The translations under genes and the position numbers were made by a program. From NCBI GenBank assembly GCA_037013685.1, contig CM072884.1, forward strand, positions 112,781,785-112,845,784: a DNA stretch of 64,000 bases, given 5' to 3'. Origin of the DNA: Acridotheres tristis (taxonomy: Eukaryota > Chordata > Aves > Passeriformes > Sturnidae). The notes beneath the pieces are model-generated. The model worked only from the letters and a program-made list of their open reading frames with translations, did not search any database and was not told the DNA's origin. Each line of letters starts with the position of its first letter. Positions within the stretch are counted from its first letter, which is position 1. This document shows positions 13,696-25,774 of this stretch, in pieces.

Positions 13696-13984
13696 GAGCA
13701 GGGCTTACACAGAGCCAAGACCTTTTCTGGTTTTCCCAATGAACCATGAGGTTGGAAGAAGGCTGTGTGGAGATCTCACAGCATTTCCAGGGGCTGAAGG
13801 GGCTACAGGGAACCTGGAGAATTCAGCTGCAAAAATGATGTTACTCCATGTTACTCTTTAAAATGCCATTTTAAAAAAAATTTATTTTCTATAGTAAATC
13901 CAGCAGTCAGATATTCCCATCCGAGCCAGACTGGTGCTCTGCTCCCATTAGGAAAAGAAAATGGATTTTTCTTTAAAATAAAAG

Positions 13985-14040
13985 ATCAAAGGCAGGACTT
14001 GATGATTTTAGAGGTCTTTTCCAACCAAGCTTTGGGGTTA
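13985..14040 (+). mobile_element. CR1 3' tail remnant
   Basis: GGACTTGATGATTTTAGAGG followed by TCTTTTCCAACC matches the last 50 bp before a CR1 terminus. A further possible CR1 scrap is at about 13770-13830. Confidence 0.5.
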
Positions 14041-14401
14041 AGTAGAGCCACAGTCTGACACCATGAGAAAATAAAACATCTCCCCACCTTTGTTACCAAT
14101 AAATAAATAAATGTCACCGGGAAACCTAGTAAAAACCTAAAAGAGGAAACATTTTTAATTTTCAAATTAAAAACGTGTATCCAAGAAATTCTTGAAGAAA
14201 ATCCCAAAAGGATTTGGAAGGAGTCAACCACGAGACATCCGTGAGGGCTCTTTTGGCTCTTCTAAAACAAAAAGGACACCTCAGAGTGAATGCAGCTATT
14301 TCCACTGCTCCTTCCTGAAATCCAAACCCATGTGCCACAAACCCCATCGGGCTGACCTGCTTTATAACTGGATTTTCAAAATCCAGAATTAAAAATTTCC
14401 A

Positions 14402-14427
14402 AACAAAACACACACACACACACACAC
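14402..14427. repeat. (CA)n microsatellite
   Basis: About 10-11 uninterrupted CA units. Confidence 0.9.
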
Positions 14428-14705
14428 CTCTTCTGGTTTTGTCACACAAAGGTGTGAGAATTCCTTGATGAAAAGAAGGATTTTCCAAACGTTTTTGGAC
14501 TATTTGTAGTGATGGTTGGCTGGAACAGAACGTGGCCCCCTGTAAATCACTCGGTTCACTTTCCTGAGCTTTCATTAAAATTCCAAATTCAGTGTTCCAT
14601 GGGAAAGTCCTGCCTGCAGGGTCTGAGCTCCTCCAGGAGAAACTTCCTTCAGCAAGTTCTGCACTCAAAGGTGCAGGACATAGAGTTTCAGAGAAAGTTT
14701 CTTGG

Positions 14706-15243
14706 TCCAGAATCCTGATATTTGTGTTTCTCCATCCAGAATCCTGACATTTGTGTTTCTCCATCCAGAATTCAGACACTTGTTTTTCTCCATCCAGAAT
14801 TCAGGTATTTGTTTTTCTCCATCCAGAATCCAGATATTTGTTTTTCTCCATCCAGAATCCAGATATTTGTTTTTCTCCATCCAGAATCCAGATATTTGTG
14901 TTTCTCCATCCAGAATCCAGATATTTGTGTTTCTCCATCCAGAATCCAGATATTTGTGTTTCTCCATCCAGAATCCAGACATTTGTTTTTCTCCATCCAG
15001 AATCCTGATATTTGTGTTTCTCCATCCAGAATCCAGATATTTGTGTTTCTCCATCCAGAATCCAGATATTTGTGTTTCTCCATCCAGAATCCAGATATTT
15101 GTGTTTCTCCATCCAGAATCCTGACATTTGTTTGTCTCCATCCAGAATTCTGATATTTGTGTTTCTCCATCCAGAATCCTGATATTTATTTTTCTCCATC
15201 CAGAATCCAGATATTTGTTTTTCTCCATCCAGAATCCTGACTT
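14706..15243. repeat. 29-bp minisatellite (about 18 copies)
   Basis: Unit TCCATCCAGAATCCAGATAT plus TTGTGTTTC, repeated about 18 times with changes confined mainly to the ATCCAGATA part and the GTGTTT/GTTTTT part. As 29 is not a multiple of three, every reading frame walks through all registers; the lack of stops makes long spurious ORFs on both strands. Confidence 0.95.
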
Positions 15244-15424
15244 TGTCCACTCCTGACTTACCAACAATGATGATTTATTATTCTAATTACTCAGAAATAT
15301 TTCAGTGTCTGCCGTGGGTTCTTGGCCCTGTTGAGTTTTTAGGATTCTCTCCATGAAAACCCAGCCCCAAAAGGAAAATGATGTCACAGCAACAGTAGAA
15401 ATGAGAAATATTGTGATTTAGGAA

Positions 15425-15600
15425 TTGTGCAGCACCATGAGGGCACATTTCTGTGGAAAATCCCCCCTGGATGTGTCCAAGGATGGCCTGGATGTGGCAC
15501 TGAGTGCTCTGGGCTGGGGACAAAGTGGGGATTGGCCACAAACTGGACTGGGATGGCTTTTCCAGCCTCAGTGGCTCTGGGATTCTGTGAAAGGGCTTCA
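15425..15600 (+). mobile_element. CR1 3' fragment
   Basis: Contains GGATGTGGCACTGAGTGCTC and GGGCTGGGGACAAAG and ends with GGGATTCTGTGA, the CR1 terminal octamer type. Confidence 0.75.
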
Positions 15601-16744
15601 GAATTAAAAAAAAAAATCACCATGTCAGTCTTCTGCTGGACAAAGGAATGTTTCTATGCCTCGTGGGAGGAACAGGTTTTATAGAGATAGATTAAATCAT
15701 TAATGATTTCTAAATATCCTATACATTTCAGAGCACAGGACATGGAGGGATTCTACAAATAGTTGATCACACATCTCTGCTCTTTGCTGGAACAGAAAAA
15801 TTTTCTAAATCTTAATTTAGGGATGCTATTTAGGGACCCAGTGCATCATCACCTTGGGGAGACCTTGCACAGTCCAGAAATCCTGGTCAGCTGGGGAATT
15901 TTCCCTAATATTTTATGTAGTGATGAGATCCATAGGGTGGATATCTGGCTTCCCCTGTTGCTGCATTTCAATTTGAATTTACATCCCCTAATCTGTTTTA
16001 CATTGAACAGCACAGCTCTTCCCTAAGAGAGCATCTCAGGCTGGCCCTGTGCATCCATCATGGAATAAATAAAAGAGAAAAAAATACTGAAAACCTGACT
16101 CAAATACTTGTTTAGGCTTTGGGAAGGCTCTGCCAAATTTCCAGTTCAGATGTACGTGGAACATCTGAAGGAGGGATCCTCTCTTGCCTCGTCACCTGCA
16201 ATGGTTTGACCCAGATTTTTTTTTTTGTTAAATACCAAACCTCAGGAATATTAATATTATTTGAGAGACAGTCCCTTGAAACAACATAACAAGTAGATTT
16301 TTATAGATCTGCCAGGAGCTGATGATATAGTGGCAGTGGGAATTTTCTGATTTTGTTCAAAAATAAATCAAGAGTGAAATGTCTGTGATTGAGGCAGGCC
16401 CAGAAGATGGGCTGGGGAAATCTCCACCACGTGTGAGCACGGCCAGGGAGGGGCTGGGGCTCTGGAGCCACATCTGGATCCAATGCTGGGCCAGCTCCTC
16501 CCTTTGGGATGATTTGCACCAAAGGCATCAGGCAGAAACATCCCTGACCTTTCCAGGGAGGCAGGGATGGGGAGCTTAGGCTGGGCTTAGGAAAGCTCTG
16601 CCTTTGGAAGGCTTGGCATTTCCCAAAGGATCCAGTGGAAGCATCCAGAGGGAAAATTTACAGTCTCATTCCAGAAGAATATTGGGAGAGTCATTTGATA
16701 AACACTTCTCAAGGATGTTTGTTTACCTGGTGGTAAGCAAACAC
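15601..16744. other. Unique non-coding DNA
   Basis: No gene recognised. A single sequence ATTTCCAGTTCAGAT at about 16137-16152 equals most of the unit of the 21-bp array that starts 600 bp further on. Confidence 0.45.
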
Positions 16745-17640
16745 GAGATTTCCAGTTCAGATACTGGGATTTCCAGTTCAGATACCGAGGTTTCCAGTTC
16801 AGATATTGGGATTTCCAGTTCAGATATTGGGATTTCCAGTTCAGATACTGAGGTTTCCAGTTCAGATATTGGGATTTCCAGTTCAGATATTGGGATTTCC
16901 AGTTCAGATATTGGAATATCCAGTTCAGATATTGGAATATCCAGTTCAGATATTGGGATTTCCAGTTCAGATACTGAGGTTTCCAGTTCAGATATTGGAA
17001 TATCCAGTTCAGATATTGGGATTTCCAGTTCAGATACTGGGATTTCCAGTTCAGATACTGAGGTTTACAGTTCAGATATTGGAATATCCAGTTCAGATAT
17101 TGAGGTTTCAAGTTCACATATTGGGATTTCCAGTTCAGATATTGGGATTTCCAGTTCAGACACTGGGATTTCCAGTTCAGATACTGAGGTTTCCAGTTCA
17201 GATACTGAGGTTTCCAGTTCAGATATTGGGATTTCCAGTTCAGATACTGAGGTTTCCAGTTCAGATACTGAGGTTTCCAGTTCAGATACTGGGATTTCCA
17301 GTTCAGATACTGAGGTTTCCAGTTCAGATACTGGGATTTCCAGTTCAGATACTGAGGTTTCCAGTTCAGATATTGGGATTTCCAGTTCACATACTGAGGT
17401 TTCCAGTTCAGATACTGAGGTTTCCAGTTCAGATATTGGGATTTCCAGTTCAGATACGGAGGTTTCCAGTTCAGATACTGAGGTTTCCAGTTCAGATATT
17501 GGGATTTCCAGTTCAGATACTGAGGTTTCCAGTTCAGATACTGAGGTTTCCAGTTCAGATATTGGGTTTCCAGTTCAGATACTGAGGTTTCCAGTTCAGA
17601 TATTGGGATTTCCAGTTCAGATATTGGTGTCTGCCACGTT
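16745..17640. repeat. 21-bp minisatellite (about 42 copies) with two unit types
   Basis: Units share TTTCCAGTTCAGATA and end either TTGGGA or CTGAGG. As 21 is a multiple of three and no register contains a stop, three long ORFs result (405, 352 and 259 codons). The right half approaches a three-unit pattern of 63 bp. Confidence 0.95.
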
Positions 17641-17814
17641 CCCAAGGCAGTTTAGGGTTTCAAGCCCATTCCTTTGGGAAGGGTTGTCCATCTACAAGAC
17701 CCAACCACCCCAAAGCATCCCCAAATTTATGCTCACCTCTCTGAGTGCCCATTCCCACTGGGGAGGCCCCACTCATGTCTTGGGCTCAGTTTTGGGCTTT
17801 TCATTTCTAAAAGG

Positions 17815-18062
17815 ACATTGAGGGGCTGGATCATGTCCAGGGAAGGGAACAGAGCTGGGAAGGGGCTGGAAAACAAATCCCGGGAGGAGCAGCTGAGCTG
17901 GGAAAGGGGCTGAGGCTGGAGAAAAGGAGGCTCAGGGGGGACCTTGTGGCTCTGCACAAGTCCCTGGCAGGAGGGGCAGGCAAAGGAGGAGAGGAAATGG
18001 CCTCAAATTGCAGCAGGGCAGGCTCAGGGTGGAGATTGGCAAAGAAAATTTCCCTGGCAGAG
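17815..18062 (+). mobile_element. CR1 LINE, left part, interrupted by an insertion
   Basis: Sense CR1 body: GGATCATGTCCAGGGAAGGG, then GAGAAAAGGAGGCTCAGGGG, then GAAATGGCCTCAAATTGCAG. It stops at 18062 and resumes at about 18646 with TGGTCAGGCCTTGGGATGAG. Confidence 0.85.
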
Positions 18063-18645
18063 TGTTGGAACTCTAGAAAATAAGAGTTTTGAACTTTTCT
18101 GTGCTAACAAGCACCGACCCCCAGGAAAACACTGCTTTTAACCTAAAGCCATGGAGAAAGCTTCCAAATTTGAGTAATAGAATTAGGATCACAGGTGTGG
18201 AGTTTGAATAGAAGTGTGCAATATCACATGGTGGAAAACTTAGAATTCGAAGTTTTAAAACATAGTAATAGACATATAAAAAGCAAGATAGAAGTTTTAG
18301 AACAGAGCTTTCTTTCTTCACCTTCTTCTTCATGGGTCTAGGCAGTACTTTTGTATTTGAATAGAAAAACCCACATTATGGACCACGGGTTGTTAATTAC
18401 TAAGTTAAAAGTAAAAATAATATAAGTGCCATTTTTTAATTAGACCATTTGGCCTTAAAAGGCCTTGTAGACAGAGAAATATGTAGAGAGAAAAATTCTT
18501 CATTTTTAGCTCTTTAGCTTGAAGTGCTATAGCACTCACTGTAATATAGATAAGAATTAATAAAAATCTGAGTCCAAACAAGAAATATCATCTCTTGAGC
18601 TTTTAATCCTGACTCTGGCAAAGAAAAAAAAAAAAAAAGCAATAG
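18063..18645 (+). mobile_element. AT-rich insert in CR1, candidate solo LTR
   Basis: About 580 bp of sequence unlike its surroundings, splitting one CR1. It opens TGTTGGAACTC, has AATAAA near its right end (about 18560) followed by about 60 bp and CTCTGGCA, then an A-rich run to about 18638. The hexamers on the two sides, GCAGAG and GAAGAG, are similar. Opening TG, a late poly(A) signal and no ORF suggest a solo LTR of an endogenous retrovirus; a clean target duplication is not proven. Confidence 0.5.
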
Positions 18646-18810
18646 AAGAGTGGTCAGGCCTTGGGATGAGCTGCCCAGGGAGGTTTGCAGTCACTGTCTG
18701 TGGGAGTGTTCAGGAGCAGGCTGGATGTGGCCCTTGGGGACAGGGTTTGGGGGATGCTGGTGGCACTGGGGTGGCACTGGCTCATCCTGAGGGGCTCTTC
18801 CCAGCCTGGG
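18646..18810 (+). mobile_element. CR1 LINE, right part of the interrupted copy
   Basis: Continues the element left of 18063: TGGTCAGGCCTTGGGATGAG, CTGCCCAGGGAGG, then GGATGTGGCCCTTGGGGAC. The terminal tail is missing. Confidence 0.82.
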
Positions 18811-19004
18811 CATTCCATGAAATCAAAGCAAAAGGCACCTGCACATCCAGCAAATATTCAGGCTGCTCCAACTCACAATTCATCTGCTCCCAGCCCCAAG
18901 CCCTTGGGGGCTGTGAGGAGTCTCCAGGATGGTCCCTCCCAGCCAAAGCTCAGGTTCCTACAAATCAAAGGCATCAGGTGAAGTTCAGGTGAGCTTTAGG
19001 GTGA

Positions 19005-19112
19005 CAGTGTGGGTGTGGCCCTTGGGGACAGGGTTTGGGGGATGCTGGTGGCACTGGGGTGGCACTGGCGGATCCTGAGGGGCTCTCCCAGCCTTGACGA
19101 GTCTGTGATTCC
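19005..19112 (+). mobile_element. CR1 3' end, near-copy of 18726-18805
   Basis: About 80 bp is roughly 96% identical to the preceding CR1 at an offset of 288 bp. This copy keeps the terminus GTCTGTGATT. Confidence 0.8.
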
Positions 19113-19439
19113 CAAAGGCACAACAACAGCACAACTTCCCTTGGGAACCGGAGCAGTCTGGGGGCAGGAGAGCTCCGGAGCATCTCCCACAGCCCAGCCC
19201 GGACCTGCAGGGCACACTGACATCTAGTGGGGTCTGAGGAAAGAACTGCCTTGTCTCCTGTGCTGCCAAAAAAAACCCCAAAAAACCAAAAAAATAGTTC
19301 ACAGCAGCGTTCTGCAGCTCGCTGGTTTTCAGCCATCGGGAAGGACCTGAAATGTGGCTGCCCCTGATCCCTGGAAGTGTCCGAGGGCAGGGAGGGTAAA
19401 GCTCGGAGCAACTTGGGACAGCGGAAAGTTCCCTGCTCA

Positions 19440-19502
19440 TGTCAGGGGATTGGAATAGGATGATCTTGAAGGTCCCTTCGGGCACAAATCATTCTGTGAT
19501 TA
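19440..19502 (+). mobile_element. CR1 terminal fragment
   Basis: GGATGATCTTGAAGGTCCCT followed by an ATTCTGTGATT terminus. Confidence 0.65.
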
Positions 19503-20375
19503 ACACAGAGAAAGCTGAGCCTCTTCTTTCTTCCATCCCTATTTTGGGCACAGTTTCCAGCTATTCTCCAGGTGCAGTTGACAAATGTCCTTTAGGGTTT
19601 GAGAGGGATAAGACAACTCAACACACCTTCCTGAAAAGGGAAGTGACTCCTTGGAGGGGAATGTAGCAGGAGAAAAGAACAAGAAAAAGTGGGGGTAAAA
19701 TATTACCAGGTAATATTTTAAGTTAAAATATTTAAAATTATTTAAGATATTTTTTTAAGAAAATTATTTAAGATAATTTTAAGATATTTTAATTTTAAGA
19801 TTTCATTTAAGATTCTTTTAATATGACCTGCTTCCTTATTTTAGCTACATCCCTCCAAGTTCATGTTACGAGGGGCTCTGGTGTTGGGTTTGAGGGGTAG
19901 GAAAATTAATTACCCATCCTGGTCTGGTCCATTCCCTGCCATAACCCACAGTGCTGTAGGGAAAAAGGGAATTTATCGTGGATATTAGACTGAAGTGACC
20001 CCATCTCAGCCAGCCCTGCCCAGCTGCACTGTTGTCTCCATTTCAGTGCCCAATCCTCCAAAACTCCCAGCCCTGGTCTCCAGGACACCGCGAACAATCA
20101 GCTGAAGCCGATGCTCCTTTTTCCAGCATTGCGTCCTGTCCAGAGCAGGCACGCTGTGTTTCCTGACACCTCCCGTGCCGTGCCCAGTTTAACCAGTTTG
20201 GGTCGTGTCCTCCCAGGTGGGCTGGGTGCTCACACCAGGCTCCTCCTCAGCGAACCTGCCGGCAGCGCTGCCAGCTGGGAAGATGCGGTTGGAATTCCTG
20301 CTCTCCAGGTGTCCCTGTACCCCTGTACCCCGCCCTCTGGGAACTGCTGGGACCATCCTCTGTGGCATCTCCCGG
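19503..20375. other. Unique non-coding DNA
   Basis: An AT-rich zone at 19690-19820 has repeated TTTAAGATA-type motifs. A GC-richer zone at 20100-20375 has scattered CpGs and leads straight into the 20-bp array. No gene recognised. Confidence 0.45.
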
Positions 20376-21512
20376 TGATCCGTGACGTTTCCAGGGGATC
20401 CGTGTCACTTCCAGGGCATCCATGACATCTCCAGGAGATCCATGTCACCTCCTGGGGATCCATGACATTTCCAGGGCATCCATGACATCTCCTGGTGGTC
20501 CATGTCACTTCCAGGGCATCCATGTCATCTCCAGGGGATCCGTGTCACCTCCAGGGCATGCATATCACCTCCAGGGGATCCTTGTCATTTCCTGGTGATC
20601 TGTGTCACCTCCGGGGCATCCATGTCACCTCCAGGGGATCCTTGTCACCTCCAGGGGATCCATGACATTTTCAGGGGATCCTTGTCACCTCCCAGTGATC
20701 CATGACACCTCCAAGGGATCTGTGTCACCTCCAGGGCATCCATGTCACCTCCAGGGGATCCGTGACACCTCCTGGTGATCCATGCCACTTCCAGGGCATC
20801 CATGACATCTCCAAGGGATCCTTGTCACCTTCAGGGGATCCATGACATTTCCAGGGCATCCATGTCACCTCCCAGTGATCCATGTCACCTCCAGGGGATC
20901 CGTGACATCTGCTGGTGATCTGTGTCACCTCCAGGGCATCCATGTCACCTCCCAGTGATCCATGTCACCTCCAGGGAATCCGTGTCACCTCCAAGGGATC
21001 CGTGACACCTCCTGGGGATCCATGTCACCTCCAGGGGATCCATGACATTTTCAGGGGATCCTTGTTACCTCCCAGTGATCCATGACACCTCCAAGGGATC
21101 TGTGTCACCTCCAGGGCATCCATGTCACCTCCCAGTGATCCATGTCACCTCCAGGGGATCCATGACACCTCATGGGGATCAATGACATCTCCAAGGGATC
21201 CTTGTCACCTTCAGGGGATCCATGACATTTCCAGGGGATCCTTGTCACCTCCCAGTGATCCATGTCACCTCCCAGTGATCCGTGACATCTCCAAGGGATT
21301 CGTGACACCTCCAAGGGATTCATGACACCTCCAGGGGATCCGTGTCACCTCCAGGGGATCCATGTCACCTCCAAGGGATCCGTGTCACCTCCAGGGGATC
21401 CATGTCACCTCCAGGGGATCCATGTCACCTCCAGGGGATCCGTGTCACCTCCAGGGGATCCGTGTCACCTCCAGGGGATCCATGTCACCTCCTGGTCATC
21501 CATGCCAGACCT
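20376..21512. repeat. 20-bp minisatellite (about 57 copies)
   Basis: Unit CATGTCACCTCCAGGGGATC with variants such as CCTGGTGATC and CCCAGTGATC. The 20-bp phase is kept almost perfectly for 1.1 kb. Blocks 20661-20755 and 20801-20840 recur at 21041-21135 and 21181-21220, both at an offset of exactly 380 bp (19 units). The last 200 bp is the most uniform. Confidence 0.96.
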
Positions 21513-23867
21513 GTGAGTCTGCAGACAAGCAGCTGATGCACGGGCAGGATCAGCTCTTCACTTTCCACACAGCCCCAGGACGGGATGAGCATTTCCCTGC
21601 CCGCCACGGATTTTGCACTTGCCAAAGACCATGGAACAGCTCCTGCCTGTGCAAGGGGGTGAGGGGGTCACTCCTCAGCTCCTGTAACCCCGCCGGGATC
21701 ATCTCCACAAAATGTTCCTGAAGCACAGCCAGGGAAGAGCTGGGATGCCAGAGAGCTGCACGTAAGTCAGGGCTGGAGAACAGACCCTTCCTGTCTTCCT
21801 GTTAAATGCATGGATGAGAGAGAACAGATAAGAAAACCAATTTTTCTGAGCAACATAAAGCTGATTATTTGCAGGATGAAATACATAAGCTTATGTTTTA
21901 ACTAGAGTTTTAAAGGATTCCAGGTTGAGTTTATAAAAGTGGGATGTTTGCTTAGTGCTGTTCCAAATGATTCCTCTTCTCCTGACTGGAAAAAAAAAAA
22001 AGGGGGCAACGCCATGTGTTAAGAAGGGTATGAAATTTCAGGGAAAGAGGGGTGGGAGTGATTTTAGTTTTCTTTTATTTTCACCTAAGGAAATAGAGAG
22101 TTTATTCCAGCCTGCTGTGAGCACAGAGGGCTGGTTTAGCTGCTTGGCATTGCTCCTGTTGTTTGTAACTAAACAGCACCAGCCAAAGGAATTTTTTGGT
22201 ACCTCACTGATTGCTTCTAAACAGCCATGGCAGCACAAGTCAACATCAGAAGATTGCACTGAATTTTAGGTCCAGCTGTGAAAGGCTCAGACTTTTAAAT
22301 AATAATATTATTATTAATAATAAAATAACAGCACATCAACCTCTACATCTAAATGAAAGTCAGACCAAAGATGCCCAGCTGTGCAAAGTTTCATTTCACA
22401 GCAGTTGCCACCTTGTTTCTGTACAAACTTCAGGTTTTGGAGAGCATTATCTCGTGTTCTGTTCACATCACAGGTTGCCAAAGTTTCTTGGAGCCTTCTT
22501 AGCTTTTGGACAAGTGCAGACAGTTCTGAACGAGCAGAAACTGTTTGAAAGGATCCAGAAAACTGGTTCACACACTCCCGAGTACAAAACCGAGCACAGC
22601 TCTGCCAAGCACTAACCCAAACAGAGCCAGCCTGTAATAAAGCCCCAGAACTTATTAATTCCCAGAGTGCAGGTGCTGAGTCTGCTGCTCCTGCAGGTTT
22701 GCTCTGTGCTGCTCTTGTGATGGTTTTTCCCACTCTGCTTTAAGTGTTTGGGCAAAACTTGACAATACAGGGATGAAGGGAGCTGTAATTAGAAGGGGAA
22801 CTCAAGAATCGAGGATATTAACTCCCACTCTGCAGCCACAAAAAGCTGCTCACCTTTTCCCAGCAATTTCAGAAGCCAGGGAAGGGGAATAGGGAACATC
22901 CACCTAGTTAAGATCCAGTGGCTTACATTTCAAGTGCTGCTGCAGTAACCTGAGCCCCCCTGGCATTATTTTCCAAGCTCTGTGCCAGTGCAGAGTGTTC
23001 AATTTAACATCCTGGTGGTGCTCAGCTCACTCCTTGCCACCCCTCAGAATGGCAGGGCCAGCACAAATCCTTCTCCATCAGGGCAAAGTTTCCATTTTTC
23101 CTGCCCAGATGAAATTCCACTCGCAGGTGCAGGGTGTTTTATTTGTTGGACATGGGTAATGAATGCTGTAGAAAAGCTCAGGCCTGGAAGAAGGCAGCAG
23201 GATGAGGGAGGATTTAGACACAGGATGAAAATTGTAAAACTGGCTTTAATATTGCCATTACTCTTCCAGGGGAGGGAGAGAGTATGTTAACAATTTTATA
23301 ATAGAGGCAAACACAATACAAAATTAAACCTCTGAGAGATCTCCCTGCCTTTCTTCTCTGCTCAGGCTATATTTCTCTCTTTTTTTTTTTTAAAGTAATA
23401 ACCAAACTTCCTTCACAAGCCCTCAGTACTTACAGAAAATCAGGACACAAGGGCATCTCAGTTCCTGAGTCATATCCATCATTACATGATTGAAATAGCA
23501 AATGGCATCAATAAGGCTGTTTGTCCCTCACAAGCATTCCGTGTTAGGTCACAGTTTGGGATAAACTTGTGACCTGGATGTCACTGTTCCCACAGATTAG
23601 ACTGTGCTTGAAACACACATTTAATGTTAATTTTGGACTCATAAACCAGCCTTGAGAGAGCAGGAGCATCTGAGACACCAGGTTCCTGAGCATTTTAAGA
23701 AAATAAGCAGCAAGGCAGAGAAATCTGTCCTTGGAATTCTTCCAGGGCAGGAAAGGCAGCAGCAGAGCTGTGTTTACAGCACAGGGATGCTCAGTGCTCT
23801 GCAGGAAACACAAATTTTCAGCCCATTTCTTCATAAATTCATGTACTTAGAACTTCAGATTCTTTGA
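21513..23867. other. Unique non-coding DNA
   Basis: No gene recognised. An AT palindrome of ATT/AAT triplets lies at about 22298-22328. Confidence 0.45.
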
Positions 23868-24090
23868 GGTTGGGCGAAGAGCTCCAAGATCACCAACTCC
23901 CAGCTGTGCCCCCATGGCCACCTTGTCACCCTGAGTGCCACCTCCAGGTGCCACCTGCAGGGATGGGCACTCCAAAGCTCCCTGGGCAGCCCCTGCCAAG
24001 GCCTGAGCTCCCTTTCCATGGGGAAATTCCTGCTGCTGTCCAAGCTGAGCCTGCCCTGGCCCAGCCTGAGGCAGTTCTTGCCCTGTCAAA
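23868..24090 (-). mobile_element. CR1 LINE 3' fragment
   Basis: CCATGGCCACCTTGTCACCC, GGGATGGGCACTCCAAAGCT and GAGCTCCCTTTCCATGGGGA in reversed CR1 order. Confidence 0.8.
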
Positions 24091-25774
24091 CCTTCACCCT
24101 GTTACAGACCAAGTAAAGGAAGGGTTGGGATCATCCTGGGGGACAGAGGGTTGGGAGAGCCTCAAAAATCCAACCCAGGGTACAGGACAGTCAGAGGGAG
24201 GTGGGTGCTGAATGTAGGTCCCAATTTTCACACCATTTATTCAAACCCTCCCCATCTCCCTAAGAAATAAAAGTACCACAGGTTAATTAGAACTCCCCAG
24301 CCCCAGATTTCCTCAGCCTGAGCTCATTTCATTGTCCCAGCAGAGATGAGCAGAGGAAAATCTTTTCTCTTTCAGGCTCTGGGAAGAACAAGCAGCAAAC
24401 ATTAACCAGCAAAAAGGGAACTGGGAGCCAAAGCCACCCTCACATGAGCTCTCACTCCAGCTACAAAGAAATTTGGCTCAGTGAAGGAATCCACAGCTGG
24501 GAAATTGGGGAATTTTAAAACTCCTGTGTAAATCAGAGCCCTAACCAGGAGAAGTGAGTAAATTATATAATTTTTTTAAAGAGCTACACTCTTCTAACCC
24601 TCCCTCCCCCAAAACCAGAAGGATTAAGTCTGGACCTGCTTTTCCCCAATCTCTTCTGCATTTTAATTCCCAGCCAAGCAGAGCTGAGGATTATTCTGTC
24701 CTCAGCAACCCAAACCCCTCTCTTTTCCTGCTTTATAGCCCTGACCCTCAGCCTTTAAGGATAAAAGGCCTGTAACAAAATTAATAACACCTGAACTTAA
24801 TTTCTGCTGCCTCCCATGCTGCACTGAATCTTCCAGCAGTATGCAATTATTGAATTTTTGGGTGGGCTAAAAGCACCTGCCACAAAACTCAATGGTTCCT
24901 CTTTCATATCCAGGTTTTAAGATTGGGCTAAGTTTTGGAGAAGTGGGACATTTTTTATTTAATATAGTTATGCACACACACAAAATCAATGTGTGTGATG
25001 CTTGTGGTTATTGTTATCACAAAGATAATGATGATGGGGGAATTTAAGTGGCTGTAAAAATACCTGGATAAAAGGGGCAAGAGGACAAAGACTTGAACCA
25101 GTTGCAACCTGCACAGATAAATTTAATTCCTTCCCTCTTAGTCTCAGAAGAAGGAAGGGGAAATGAAACTAAACCCCCAAAATATAACATATTACGAGTC
25201 TGAGTGAGAGCTTTTGTTCCTCACCCCTCCTTTTCCAGGCCATAAATCCGTGGGTCTGCCTGATGGAGATTTTTCTCCTTCATCCCATCTTGCCTGACTT
25301 TTACAGCTTTAATAATCATGTCAATATTGCCTTTGCAGTACAATATTTCTGTCCTTCTCCTCGGGTCTATCCTAAGTTTGCTTAAAGATAAAAGAGGTGA
25401 TAATTAATTTGTGTGAGAGGAGAGGCAGAGCCTTAAATCCTATTCCTGCTGGAAAGCAAACTGAAGTGTGTGCTTAGCAGTGGTGGTGGCTGAGGGTTTC
25501 CTCATATTCCTCCTTTTCCCAGGAGGAAGAAGATGATTTGGAAAAGCCTTTATTATACAGAAGGATCCATTTAGAGTGTTTGAGGACATGGATTCAACCC
25601 CAGGCTGAGTTTTCACGTTGCTGCAGAGATTCCTTTCTCAGAGCTGTTTGTAAACACTGCTCAAAGCCTGCACTTCCAACACTCAGCAACCAAAAAAAAT
25701 GTTGCTGTCACTCACCCAAAATTCAGATTATTGTTCAATATTCCCCAGCTGGATCATTATCCTTCCATTCTCCA
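24091..25774. other. Unique non-coding DNA
   Basis: No gene or recognisable repeat; moderately AT-rich. Confidence 0.45.

Noticed and set aside
14665..15267. 200-codon ORF on - and several of 130-149 codons
   Set aside because: Translation of the 29-bp minisatellite in different registers.
16604..17821. 405-codon ORF on + (and 352 codons on -, 259 on + in other frames)
   Set aside because: Made almost entirely of the 21-bp minisatellite, which is open in several registers on both strands; no domain, splice or start context supports a gene.
14706..21512. CRISPR-like arrays
   Set aside because: The repeats are contiguous tandem units without unique spacers and the genome is animal.
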